Shown piece after piece: positions 45,564-53,481 of a stretch of 64,000 nt of DNA. The notes under the pieces are model-generated. The model worked only from the letters and a program-made list of their open reading frames with translations. It ran no database searches and was not told where the DNA came from. A program made the translations under genes and the position numbers. The first letter of the stretch is position 1; each line of letters starts with the position of its first letter. The DNA is from Chitinophaga chungangae. GTDB lineage: Bacteria; Bacteroidota; Bacteroidia; Chitinophagales; Chitinophagaceae. The stretch lies in assembly GCF_017742215.1 (NCBI RefSeq), contig NZ_JAGHKP010000002.1, forward strand, positions 347,050-411,049, given 5' to 3'.

Positions 45564-46973
45564 TTAGTAAGCGTTGTTCTGGGGGTTGAAATTAGCCCAG
45601 CCGGTGAGCCAGTTGGTGGTACCAAAAGCGCCGCGGAAAGTAGCCGTTTCGATCGCCGAGCCAGGGAAGGTGGCGAAAGTACCTGTCAGTGCGGGAGAAC
45701 CGGTCTGGGGCAGGAAGTTCGGGCTGGTCAGGTTAAAAGGATCGGTCAGCTTCACGTCAGCTGCGGAAGCGGCGATGAACGTGCCTACGCCGGCTTCTTT
45801 CAATTTAGCCAGGATAGGAGCAGCTGCTTCCGTGATCATCGCGTCTCTTTGAGCGGAGGTCATCGGGTTGGGATAACCGGCAGTGTAGAGGCGTGCGGTG
45901 GAAGAATCGGTCCAGGCAACTTTGTTGGTAGCTACTGTATAGATGATATTGTTTTTATAAGCGGTTGCCGCGTTAGCCAGCATGTAATCGTAAGTCGCTT
46001 TGGATTCGAAAGCCGCGCCGCCTTTTTGTGAACCGAGGATGATGGAGTTCAGGAACACGAAGTTGGTTGCTCTTCTCCAGCGGTTGCCGTAGTTGTGGTT
46101 GCTGGCAGTACCGGCAGCGCCGTTGGGGCCTACGATGGTCATGTTGGAAATTACCGGGCGGGTGAACGGGGTTGCAGCGGATGCAGTACCGTCGTTGTCG
46201 CACTCGATGCCGTTACCGGCGTCTCCCGGGTCTACGAATTTCGGGTCGCGGAGGGCTACAGCGTACTGTACGGTGCCCTGGAAACCGAAGTCGAAGTCGA
46301 AATCATCGTCCGCAGTAGCATAAGCTACCAGGTGTTTCGGGTTTACGGTGCCGCCGAAAAATTCGAAAGCATCGTCGTTGCCGTATGTAGACATTACATA
46401 ATCGATAGTGGTGCCGCTGCCTACGCCGCCGCAGGTCAGGGAGTTGGTTTCGGAGTTCTGAAAAGCTGCGATACCGGCGTATTCGATACGCACGTATTTC
46501 AGGATGCCGGAGTTGTCTGCAGCGTCTGTGCCGCCATAATGCTCGTCGATACCGCCTTCGATGAGGGGCTCGGTTTTATTGGTGGGCGCTTTACCCAGCA
46601 GTACGATGCCGCCCCAGTCGCCGGGATTGCGGCTGCCTGCAGGCCTGCCGGAAGTGAACACGATCGGTTTCTCCGCAGTGCCCTGCGCTACGATCTTGCT
46701 GCCGCGGGTGATGATCAGCGCGCCTTTTTCGGTTACGTCGCTTTTTATTACTGTGCCTTCCTGGATGGTGAGGGTTGCGCCATTTGTTACTTTAACGTAT
46801 CCTTTCAGGATCCAGGCCTTGTCGTTGGTGAGCGTTTTATTGGCGGAAATGTTGCCGGAAATGGTTTCGGGCAATACCGGCTCCAGGTCGTCATCATCCG
46901 TGTCGTTGTTACGGCAGGCGGAAAATGTAACGGCCGCTCCCAGCATGAAGGCAAGAAATTTTGCAAGTTTCAT
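45564..46973 (-). CDS. Beta-helix lipoprotein of the phosphate island
   Basis: A 469-residue surface or periplasmic protein with a lipoprotein signal (LGAAVTFSACRNND, Cys20). The acidic linker NNDTDDDD is followed by a region of repeated short strands with Gly-Asn-Thr turns (ISGNISANKTLTNDKAW, GDWGGIVLLGKAP, DNDGTASA), the pattern of a right-handed parallel beta-helix. I recognise no enzymatic motif. It is preceded by a four-unit Pho-box-like array and lies downstream of a TonB receptor gene, so it may be that receptor's partner lipoprotein. A terminator follows. Confidence 0.8.
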   Translation of the reverse strand: MKLAKFLAFMLGAAVTFSACRNNDTDDDDLEPVLPETISGNISANKTLTNDKAWILKGYVKVTNGATLTIQEGTVIKSDVTEKGALIITRGSKIVAQGTAEKPIVFTSGRPAGSRNPGDWGGIVLLGKAPTNKTEPLIEGGIDEHYGGTDAADNSGILKYVRIEYAGIAAFQNSETNSLTCGGVGSGTTIDYVMSTYGNDDAFEFFGGTVNPKHLVAYATADDDFDFDFGFQGTVQYAVALRDPKFVDPGDAGNGIECDNDGTASAATPFTRPVISNMTIVGPNGAAGTASNHNYGNRWRRATNFVFLNSIILGSQKGGAAFESKATYDYMLANAATAYKNNIIYTVATNKVAWTDSSTARLYTAGYPNPMTSAQRDAMITEAAAPILAKLKEAGVGTFIAASAADVKLTDPFNLTSPNFLPQTGSPALTGTFATFPGSAIETATFRGAFGTTNWLTGWANFNPQNNAY

Positions 46974-47011
46974 TAGTACTCAGTTTTAATTTTTTCGGTG
47001 AATATGCGTTG

Positions 47012-47019
47012 CAAAGATG
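47012..47019 (-). promoter_or_regulatory. -7 promoter element (CATCTTTG) of the beta-helix lipoprotein gene
   Basis: One mismatch to TAnnTTTG. It sits exactly 9 nt after the last unit of the upstream 11-bp repeat array, the same spacing as at two other promoters in the island. Confidence 0.5.
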
Positions 47020-47028
47020 TCAGTTGAA

Positions 47029-47068
47029 TGTTACAGGCACTTTAACAAAACATTACCGAATTGTTAAG
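47029..47068 (-). promoter_or_regulatory. Pho-box-like array, four 7-bp units at 11-bp spacing
   Basis: On the minus strand the units are CTTAACA, GGTAATG, GTTAAAG and TGTAACA, each separated by exactly 4 bp (unit ends at 47068, 47057, 47046 and 47035). Likely target of the PhoB-like regulator (inference). Confidence 0.7.
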
Positions 47069-47078
47069 CCCCTGTTCA

Positions 47079-49925
47079 TTATTTCTTTTTCCCCAATCCG
47101 AACTGGTAAGAAAATGTGAGCGACACGTTGGTGCCGTATTTGAAGCGGCTGATCAGCTGGTCGTCGCTGTTTTTCTTATAGCTCTTTTCATCCGCCCCAA
47201 CAGGGTTCTGATAAAAAACCGCATCGTTGTTCAGGATGTCGCTTACGTTGAGGCGCAGCTCACCTTTCTTTTTAATTACTTTTTTCGCTATCTGGAAGTC
47301 CAGGATGTTGCGGCCGTTCTCGTAGATGTCTGCATAGTTATCAAAACCTACCAGGTAAATACGCGGGCCGATCTTGTTATACAGCACGCCAAACACGAGG
47401 TCATTGTCTTCCGTGGCATACTGCAGCCCTGCGTTGATCAGGTACGGGCTCTGCCCCTGCAGCGCGCGTGAGCCGCCGTCTGACGTGTAACCCTGCAGGT
47501 CTACCGTAGAATAGATGTAGGAGAAGTTGGTGAACGCGGTAACGCGGTTGAAGAAAGGTTCTGAGCTGATGAAGTCGAGTTTTTTCCGCAGTTCCACCTC
47601 GAAGCCCAGGGCTGAAGCGGAAGGCGCGTTCCTGAACAGCAGCTGTCGCCTGTTCGGGGTAGATCCCGGGTCTACGTACTGCTCGATCGCGTCTTTGAAT
47701 TGTTTGTAGAACACGGAACCGGTAATGGCCTCGCCCACACCGGGGTACAGTTCGTACCGTACGTCCACGTTGGTGATGTTCGCGCGTTTCAGGTCAGGGT
47801 TGCCCTGTACGGTGCTGTAGGTCACAAAGTCGTAGTAAGTAAAATTGCTCAGCTCGCGCAGTTCAGGACGGCTCACCGTTCTTGAACCGGATAAACGGAG
47901 GTTTGATTTTTCGTTCAGCGCGTAAGAGATATTTGCCGAAGGCAGGAAGTCGAAATACGTGATATCTTTTTTGATGCGTTTGCCGGAGATGTCCGCCGTT
48001 TTGATGTATTGGTAATAAGATTCGCCGCGGCCGCCCCAAACGATCCTCCATTTGTCGCCGATCTTGTTGTCGAACTGCACATAACCTGCCATCAGGTCGG
48101 AGTTGGCGGAGTATTTATCGGAGTTGTTGGTGATCTCGTTCATCACGAAACCGTTCCTGCTGATATTCCCGTCTGCAAATATCTCCCCGGGGCCGAGCTG
48201 CAGCAGGCTTTGGTCGTGATTGGCAAAATCCGTCCAGATATAACCCAGCACGCGCGCGCTGAATTCACGCTGCCTGTAAAGTTTCTGGCCGCCGATCTTC
48301 ACGCTCTGCTTTGCGCCCGAAATGCTGAACGGTACGGTGAGAGACGCCATGCCGCCGATATTGTCTTCCGTCATCAGCGAATAAAAGCGGGATGCCTGTC
48401 TTGAAGCGGAACCGAAAGGTATCTGCGCTTCGTACGGCCTGCCGGAGCCCAGGTCGCTTTTGTAAGAAAGGATCTTCATATCCGGCTGGTCGCGGTCTAT
48501 CAGCGAGTAGTTCAGGTTCCAGTCCAGTTTCCAGTCTTTTTTGTTCAGTTTATGACTGCCTTCCAGCTGCGAGTTCAGCAGGGTTTTCATCACCAGCTCC
48601 TGGCTGGTTACCTGCTGGTCGCCGATGATGTCGTAATTGGTGCCGGAACGGTCGGTGAAGTTATTGTCCAGTATGCGGTTGAAGAGGTTTTTGAAAGATA
48701 CCTTGTTGTTGCCTTTCACATAAGTGAAGTTGGCGATGGCGCCGAGGCTGGTATTATATTTATAGATGTTGTCGGTATAATTGTAGCTGGCCGCTTTGCC
48801 GCTTTCGTAATCGTATCGGTTGCCCGGCTGGATGTTTTCCGCGTTGCGGTAAGTAAGACTGATGATGCTGCCGAAGGAGCCGTCTTTTTTCAGGCGGATG
48901 CGGTTGCCCCAGGTAAGCTGGTAAGACTGCGAAGGCAATGCCGCGCCGAAGTTCTGCGTGGCGAAGGTGTTTTTAAAATCCTTCGTCAGTTTCAGCTGCT
49001 GCTCCTGGCCTTCGGTAGTGTTGCCGAGGTTGGAGTATTTGGCGCGGGTGGAAGGGAAGGAAGACGGCAGGCTGCGCAGGCCGTCGTCGAAGCCCAGCCA
49101 GTCGGTCTTACCGCGCTCCATACCTTTCGTATCCTTAAATGTGCTTTGTGTGTTGTAACCATAACCGATGCTGATGCCGATATAGTTTTCGGTGGGAATG
49201 TCTTTCGTATATACCTGCACCAGGCCGCCGGCAAATTCGCCGGGCATTTCGGGCGATGCGGTTTTGTTGATCACGATGTTGTCGATCAGGTTCGACGGGA
49301 TGATGTCGAAGGAAAACGTTTTCCTGTCAGGCTCGGTGCTGGGCAGAATGGCGTTGTTGATCGTGGCGGTGTTGTAACGGTCGCTGAGGCCGCGCACGAT
49401 AATATATTTGTTGTCCTGGATGGAAGCGCCGCTCACGCGTTTCAGCACTTCGGAAGTATTGCGGTCCGGAGAACGGCGGATGCTTTCGCCGGAAATACCG
49501 CTGGAAATGCTGGGGTTGTTTTTCTGCGCAACATACAGCGCATTGATGGTTTCCTGTTTGTAAGAGCCGCGGATCACGACTTCTTTCAGGTCTTTGGACC
49601 TGGGCTCGTCCAGCGCAATGTCCAGCGTGGTCACCTGCCCGTTCTTCACCACTACTTCCGAAATGGATTTGGTGGCATAGCCCATGTATTTGAAATCAAG
49701 GGTATAGGTGCCGGGGTCCAGCTGGAGAAGATAACGGCCTTCCACGTCGGTAACGGCGCCTTTGGAAGTGCCCTGTACCAGTACTGTTACGCCGATGAGC
49801 AGCTCGCCCGTTTTTTTGTCGGTCAGTTTACCGGTTACTTTACCGGTAGTGTTTTGTGCCTGGACGTTGAAACATCCCAATAATAAAATCCCGATTAATT
49901 GTACAACGATAATGCTACGTTTCAC
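47079..49925 (-). CDS. TonB-dependent receptor of the phosphate island, GTG start
   Basis: A 948-residue outer-membrane receptor. Signal peptide about residues 1-24 (NVQAQ), N-terminal carboxypeptidase-like domain (about 27-115: KVTGKLTDKKTGELLIGVTVLVQG), plug domain (about 130-245, with RYNTATINNAILPSTEP and EMPGEFAGGLVQVYTKD) and a large barrel to LTFSYQFGLGKKK. It has no SusD partner; the next gene is the beta-helix lipoprotein. A seven-unit Pho-box-like array lies upstream, so it probably imports a phosphorus-containing ligand during phosphate starvation (inference). The start codon is GTG; no ATG precedes the signal peptide. Confidence 0.88.
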   Translation of the reverse strand: MKRSIIVVQLIGILLLGCFNVQAQNTTGKVTGKLTDKKTGELLIGVTVLVQGTSKGAVTDVEGRYLLQLDPGTYTLDFKYMGYATKSISEVVVKNGQVTTLDIALDEPRSKDLKEVVIRGSYKQETINALYVAQKNNPSISSGISGESIRRSPDRNTSEVLKRVSGASIQDNKYIIVRGLSDRYNTATINNAILPSTEPDRKTFSFDIIPSNLIDNIVINKTASPEMPGEFAGGLVQVYTKDIPTENYIGISIGYGYNTQSTFKDTKGMERGKTDWLGFDDGLRSLPSSFPSTRAKYSNLGNTTEGQEQQLKLTKDFKNTFATQNFGAALPSQSYQLTWGNRIRLKKDGSFGSIISLTYRNAENIQPGNRYDYESGKAASYNYTDNIYKYNTSLGAIANFTYVKGNNKVSFKNLFNRILDNNFTDRSGTNYDIIGDQQVTSQELVMKTLLNSQLEGSHKLNKKDWKLDWNLNYSLIDRDQPDMKILSYKSDLGSGRPYEAQIPFGSASRQASRFYSLMTEDNIGGMASLTVPFSISGAKQSVKIGGQKLYRQREFSARVLGYIWTDFANHDQSLLQLGPGEIFADGNISRNGFVMNEITNNSDKYSANSDLMAGYVQFDNKIGDKWRIVWGGRGESYYQYIKTADISGKRIKKDITYFDFLPSANISYALNEKSNLRLSGSRTVSRPELRELSNFTYYDFVTYSTVQGNPDLKRANITNVDVRYELYPGVGEAITGSVFYKQFKDAIEQYVDPGSTPNRRQLLFRNAPSASALGFEVELRKKLDFISSEPFFNRVTAFTNFSYIYSTVDLQGYTSDGGSRALQGQSPYLINAGLQYATEDNDLVFGVLYNKIGPRIYLVGFDNYADIYENGRNILDFQIAKKVIKKKGELRLNVSDILNNDAVFYQNPVGADEKSYKKNSDDQLISRFKYGTNVSLTFSYQFGLGKKK

Positions 49926-49945
49926 GATCTGTTTTATTTATGCCG

Positions 49946-49953
49946 CAAAACTA
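49946..49953 (-). promoter_or_regulatory. -7 promoter element (TAGTTTTG) of the island TonB receptor
   Basis: Exact TAnnTTTG match 20 nt before the GTG start, and 9 nt after the last unit of the upstream repeat array. Confidence 0.65.
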
Positions 49954-49962
49954 CCGGGAGGG

Positions 49963-50031
49963 TATTACGCCTGTGTTAAGCCAATATTACCAGAATGTTA
50001 ATTGTTAAGAAATGATTAAAAAATCGTTAAC
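49963..50031 (-). promoter_or_regulatory. Pho-box-like array, seven 7-bp units
   Basis: Minus-strand units GTTAACG, TTTAATC and CTTAACA are 11 bp apart. Directly abutting, units ATTAACA, GGTAATA, CTTAACA and CGTAATA are again 11 bp apart, the last ending 9 nt before the -7 element. The array is thus one three-unit and one four-unit block. Confidence 0.75.
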
Positions 50032-50139
50032 CATTATCCCGGGCGCAACAGTTCAACGTTTAAAAAAAGGGTATAGGTGAGATAGGACGTGCCGGAGAAC
50101 CGGCTGGAGTACTCAATAAGGGGGCTTTCAGAGGGTTTT

Positions 50140-50514
50140 TCAACTAGCTTTGTTTTGCCTGGTCAGCTGCTCGATGGATATATCCAGCTGCCGGTCTGCC
50201 CCACTCCCGCTGCATGGCGTGATCTGGAACAATCGCAGGCTTTTATTCATGAATGGTTTCGAATCCTGGTTGCACAGCTCGAGCGAAAAATGGAACTTTT
50301 CTTCAAGCTCTTCTTCAAATTCACGCAGGCTGAGGGTTTCGTCGATAGGATGTTCCACCATCACGTCTTCCTCCAGCCCCGCTTCGCGGAGCGTGTCAAA
50401 TGCATTGGCAAGGGAATGGTGAATGTACACCGCCGCGTTGCAATGAAGCAACCGCTGTATCTGCATCTGAAGTAAGGATATCGTCATTAATGGATGTAAC
50501 TTGAGCGTCTTCAT
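50140..50514 (-). CDS. Uncharacterised 124-residue protein with a Pho-box-like promoter
   Basis: No signal peptide or membrane segment. Residues 1-35 are mixed with several Met, Leu and His; residues 45-80 are strongly acidic (EEDVMVEHPIDETLSLREFEEELEEKF) and probably helical; the tail is polar. I recognise no family. Evidence that it is a real gene: an exact -7 element 20 nt upstream with a four-unit 11-bp repeat array before it, and location inside the phosphate island between the TonB receptor and the metallophosphoesterase. Codon use looks ordinary. It could be a regulator or adaptor; nothing stronger can be said. Confidence 0.6.
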   Translation of the reverse strand: MKTLKLHPLMTISLLQMQIQRLLHCNAAVYIHHSLANAFDTLREAGLEEDVMVEHPIDETLSLREFEEELEEKFHFSLELCNQDSKPFMNKSLRLFQITPCSGSGADRQLDISIEQLTRQNKAS

Positions 50515-50534
50515 CTATATACTAGCTGGTTTCC

Positions 50535-50542
50535 CAAACTTA
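50535..50542 (-). promoter_or_regulatory. -7 promoter element (TAAGTTTG) of the 124-residue protein gene
   Basis: Exact TAnnTTTG match 20 nt before the ATG at 50514; 9 nt from the last repeat unit. Confidence 0.65.
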
Positions 50543-50551
50543 CGCCGGCAA

Positions 50552-50591
50552 GGTTAATTAAATATTACCGCAAGGTTAATTTAAGTGTAAT
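50552..50591 (-). promoter_or_regulatory. Pho-box-like array, four 7-bp units at 11-bp spacing
   Basis: Minus-strand units ATTACAC, ATTAACC, GGTAATA and ATTAACC, each 11 bp apart (start positions 50591, 50580, 50569 and 50558). The gap to the -7 element is 9 nt. Confidence 0.75.
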
Positions 50592-50613
50592 TTCCTGTTC
50601 CTTAATTGTACGG

Positions 50614-51444
50614 TCAGGTACCCGGAAAGGTGACTACTTTGGCTACCGCGGCCCATTCCGCCAGGCTCGTCTCTTCTTCCTCTTCCACCGCCGGCGCTTT
50701 TTTATCGGCATGCTGGTAGAGCTTCCATTCGCCCTGGTGATATTCCAGCGAGGTGAGACTTTCCACCCAGTCCCCGGAATTGAGATAGGTAATGATTTTG
50801 CCGTTGAAGCGCATCTCCTTGATCTCGGGCTGATGGATGTGGCCGCAGCATACTACGTCGAACTGTTTGTCTACGGCTATCTCCGCCACCGTCTGCTCGA
50901 AATCCGAAATAAATTTCACCGCCTGTTTTACGCTTTCTTTTACTTTTTTGGAGAAAGACATCTTTTCACGGCCCATTTTTTCGAGCAGGTTGTTCACCAG
51001 GCGGTTGAGGATAATAAGGATATCGTAGCCTTTGCCCCCGAGCTTGGCGAGCCATTTGGAATTTTTCATGGTCACGTCGTACACGTCTCCATGGAAAAAC
51101 CAATGCCTTTTGCCATCCACTTCCAGGATCAGCTTGTTGTCAATCACAAAATTGCTGAGCCCGAAACCGGCGTATTTGCGCAGGGCTTCGTCGTGGTTGC
51201 CGGTGAGGTAATACACTTCCGTGCCTTTGCCGATCATTTTGAGGATGCGGCGGATCACTTTGGTATGGGATTTCGGGAAATAACGTTTGCTGAATTGCCA
51301 GATATCGATAATATCCCCGTTCAGCACGAGAATACGCGGATCGATGGAGTCCAGGTAATGGACGAGCTCTTTTGCGTGACAGCCGTAGATCCCGAGGTGT
51401 ACGTCGGAAATGACAACAATATCTAATGGTCGTTTGTCGGACAT
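50614..51444 (-). CDS. Metallophosphoesterase, PlcP-like
   Basis: A 276-residue calcineurin-like phosphoesterase. The metal-ligand motifs are complete: SDVHLG (Asp14, His16), GDIID (43-47), GNHDE (82-86), HGD (118-120) and GHIH (201-204). The middle of the protein (DGKRHWFFHGDVYD, KWLAKLGGKGYDILIILNRLVN and NSGDWVES) resembles PlcP, the phospholipase C that degrades phospholipids so membranes can be rebuilt with phosphorus-free lipids under phosphate starvation; the similarity to LpxH-type UDP-diacylglucosamine pyrophosphatases is weaker. This is recalled family knowledge, not a search result. Position in the phosphate island favours PlcP. A clear promoter and Pho-box-like array were not found directly upstream. 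Confidence 0.78.
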   Translation of the reverse strand: MSDKRPLDIVVISDVHLGIYGCHAKELVHYLDSIDPRILVLNGDIIDIWQFSKRYFPKSHTKVIRRILKMIGKGTEVYYLTGNHDEALRKYAGFGLSNFVIDNKLILEVDGKRHWFFHGDVYDVTMKNSKWLAKLGGKGYDILIILNRLVNNLLEKMGREKMSFSKKVKESVKQAVKFISDFEQTVAEIAVDKQFDVVCCGHIHQPEIKEMRFNGKIITYLNSGDWVESLTSLEYHQGEWKLYQHADKKAPAVEEEEETSLAEWAAVAKVVTFPGT

Positions 51445-51561
51445 TTTTCAGGTATTCGGGGAAAATCCGGTCTCCTTCAAACTATTTAATATGAATTTTG
51501 TTAGTTATGTGTTTGGGTGTACCGGAGCCCGTTTTTTCTTCCGCAAAGGAAAAAATGCTAT

Positions 51562-51601
51562 ATTACTTTTATATTAATCCAGTGTTACCAAAACATTAAT
51601 T
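51562..51601 (+). promoter_or_regulatory. Pho-box-like array, four 7-bp units at 11-bp spacing
   Basis: Plus-strand units ATTACTT, ATTAATC, GTTACCA and ATTAATT start at 51562, 51573, 51584 and 51595, exactly 11 bp apart. They are further from the -7 element (35 nt) than in the other three arrays. Lies in the divergent gap between the metallophosphoesterase and DUF47 genes. Confidence 0.65.
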
Positions 51602-51636
51602 CTTAAAATTTCTTGGCTCCTATAAATATTGAAAGC

Positions 51637-51644
51637 TAATTTTG
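51637..51644 (+). promoter_or_regulatory. -7 promoter element (TAATTTTG) of the DUF47-pit operon
   Basis: Exact TAnnTTTG match 30 nt before the ATG at 51675. Confidence 0.6.
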
Positions 51645-51674
51645 CGGCAAATTCTCAACTAACAACAAACTAAT

Positions 51675-52325
51675 ATGGGAGGCTTTAATTCTATTGTGAA
51701 ACTGTTCATGCCGAAAGACAGGGTATTTTATTCTCTTTTTGAAGACGTGGCGGCTAACCTTGTGGAAATGGGCAAAGTGCTGGTGGAACTGGTGGAAACC
51801 AAAGATATGTCTGTCAGAAAAGACAAAGTGAACCTGATCGAGCGGTTAGAGCACAAAAACGATGACTATACCCATCGCATTTTCGTAGAATTGGGCCAGA
51901 ACTTCATCACCCCGTTCGACCGGGAGGATATCCACTACCTGGCCTCCACGCTGGACGACGTGGCCGATTACATTCACGGCTCCGCCAAACGTATCGATAT
52001 TTACAAGGTGAACGAGATCAACGACAGCGTGCGCAAGCTCGCCCAGCTGATCAACGAAGGCGTGCAGGAGCTGGCGCGCGCCATCCCCGAATTGCGCACC
52101 ATGAGCAATATGCGGGTGATCACCGATGCCTGTGTGAAGATCAACAGTCTGGAGAACCATGCGGATGACATCTACGACCGCGCCATTGCAGACCTTTTCG
52201 AGCAGGAAAGCAACGCCGTGGAGCTGATCAAGATGCGCGAGATCTATCAGGCGCTGGAAATCGCTACCGACAAGTGCGAAGATTCCGCCAACGTGATAGA
52301 AACCATTATCATCAAATACGCATAG
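51675..52325 (+). CDS. DUF47 / PhoU-like phosphate-transport regulator
   Basis: A 216-residue all-helical protein of the DUF47 (PhoU-like) family, which pairs with PiT permeases and is thought to gate them or report phosphate status. It opens with MFKLFMPKDRVFYSLFEDVAANL-like sequence and carries the internal metal-binding type motifs EHKNDDYTHRIFVEL and ENHADDIYDRAIADLF, which match the ExxxD(H)xxD pattern of PhoU bundles. The pit gene starts 17 bp downstream, forming one operon. Confidence 0.9.
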   Translation: MGGFNSIVKLFMPKDRVFYSLFEDVAANLVEMGKVLVELVETKDMSVRKDKVNLIERLEHKNDDYTHRIFVELGQNFITPFDREDIHYLASTLDDVADYIHGSAKRIDIYKVNEINDSVRKLAQLINEGVQELARAIPELRTMSNMRVITDACVKINSLENHADDIYDRAIADLFEQESNAVELIKMREIYQALEIATDKCEDSANVIETIIIKYA

Positions 52326-52342
52326 CCGCAAACTGCATCCTC

Positions 52343-53356
52343 ATGGCTTTTTTAGTAGTAATCATCATACTGGCTTTCATTTTTGATTATATCAACGGTT
52401 TCCACGACGCGGCCAACTCCATCGCCACCATCGTGTCTACCAAGGTGCTCACGCCGTTCCAGGCGGTATTGTGGGCGGCCCTTTTCAATTTTGCGGCCTT
52501 TTTTGTTTCCAAATACATTTACGGGGAGTTCAAAGTGGGCAATACCATCGCGAAATCAGTGTTCGAGCAGTTCATCACCCTCAAGGTGATCTTCTCCGGC
52601 CTGGTGGCTGCCATCGCCTGGAACCTGCTTACCTGGTGGTACGGCATCCCTTCCAGCTCTTCCCATACGCTCATCGGCGGCTTTATCGGCGCTGCCGTAG
52701 CCAACGCCGGCGGCTCATTCGACGTGATCAACTATGCCAAAGTATTGCCCACGGTGTATTTCATCGTACTGGCACCCTTCATAGGGATGGTGGTGGCTTT
52801 CATCATTACGGTCATTATCGTCAATATCTGTAAAAGAGCCAATCCGTACCGCGCGGAAAACTGGTTCAAACGCCTGCAGCTCGTGTCTTCGGCCGCCTTT
52901 TCGCTCGGCCACGGCGGCAACGACGCGCAGAAAGTAATGGGCATCATCGCGGCGGCCATGGTGGCTCACGGCGGTATTCCGGGGGTAAAAACCATTACCG
53001 ACGTGCCGGACTGGGTGCCTTTCGCCTGCTTCACCGCCATCGGCCTGGGCACGCTCAGCGGCGGGTGGAAGATCGTAAAGACCATGGGCACGCGCATCAC
53101 CAAGGTAACCCCGCTGGAAGGCGTTAGTGCCGAAACAGCGGGCGCCATCACGCTGTACCTCACGGAATCTTTCGGCATCCCGGTGAGCACCACGCACACC
53201 ATTACCGGTTCCATTATCGGCGTAGGCGCTACCAAACGCCTCTCCGCCGTTCGCTGGGGCGTAACGGTGAACCTGCTCTGGGCCTGGATCCTGACCATTC
53301 CCATCAGCGCATTGCTGGCGACCGGTGTATACTTCGTCGTAAATCTCTTTATTTAA
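52343..53356 (+). CDS. pit: PiT-family inorganic phosphate permease
   Basis: Low-affinity, proton-coupled inorganic phosphate permease. The 337-residue protein has about ten membrane segments and both PHO4 signatures: FDYINGFHDAANSIATIVST near the N-terminus and SAAFSLGHGGNDAQKVMGI in the middle, each with the conserved GxNDxxx core, plus IPVSTTHTITGSIIGVG near the end. Start at ATG 52343; an upstream extension overlaps the DUF47 gene. A strong terminator follows at 53381. Confidence 0.94.
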   Translation: MAFLVVIIILAFIFDYINGFHDAANSIATIVSTKVLTPFQAVLWAALFNFAAFFVSKYIYGEFKVGNTIAKSVFEQFITLKVIFSGLVAAIAWNLLTWWYGIPSSSSHTLIGGFIGAAVANAGGSFDVINYAKVLPTVYFIVLAPFIGMVVAFIITVIIVNICKRANPYRAENWFKRLQLVSSAAFSLGHGGNDAQKVMGIIAAAMVAHGGIPGVKTITDVPDWVPFACFTAIGLGTLSGGWKIVKTMGTRITKVTPLEGVSAETAGAITLYLTESFGIPVSTTHTITGSIIGVGATKRLSAVRWGVTVNLLWAWILTIPISALLATGVYFVVNLFI

Positions 53357-53380
53357 GCCCCGGTGGGTTAAAATATTGGA

Positions 53381-53407
53381 AGCCGCCCTGCCCGGGGCGG
53401 CTTTTTT
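53381..53407 (+). terminator. Rho-independent terminator of the DUF47-pit operon
   Basis: Stem agccgccc/gggcggct (53381-53388 with 53395-53402) followed by six T. Confidence 0.8.
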
Positions 53408-53450
53408 GCTGGTAATAACAAATTGTTTATGGCAAATTGCGCTAACCACC

Positions 53451-53458
53451 TATTTTTG
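53451..53458 (+). promoter_or_regulatory. -7 promoter element (TATTTTTG) of rmlA-galE
   Basis: Exact TAnnTTTG match 23 nt upstream of the rmlA ATG. Confidence 0.65.
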
Positions 53459-53481
53459 TGCCTCCAAATCGTTGAAGATCC

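Noticed and set aside
50255-50280. Short tRNA-like T-arm sequence (ggtttcgaatcc)
   Set aside because: It lies inside a coding frame, and no acceptor stem or CCA end could be paired around it.
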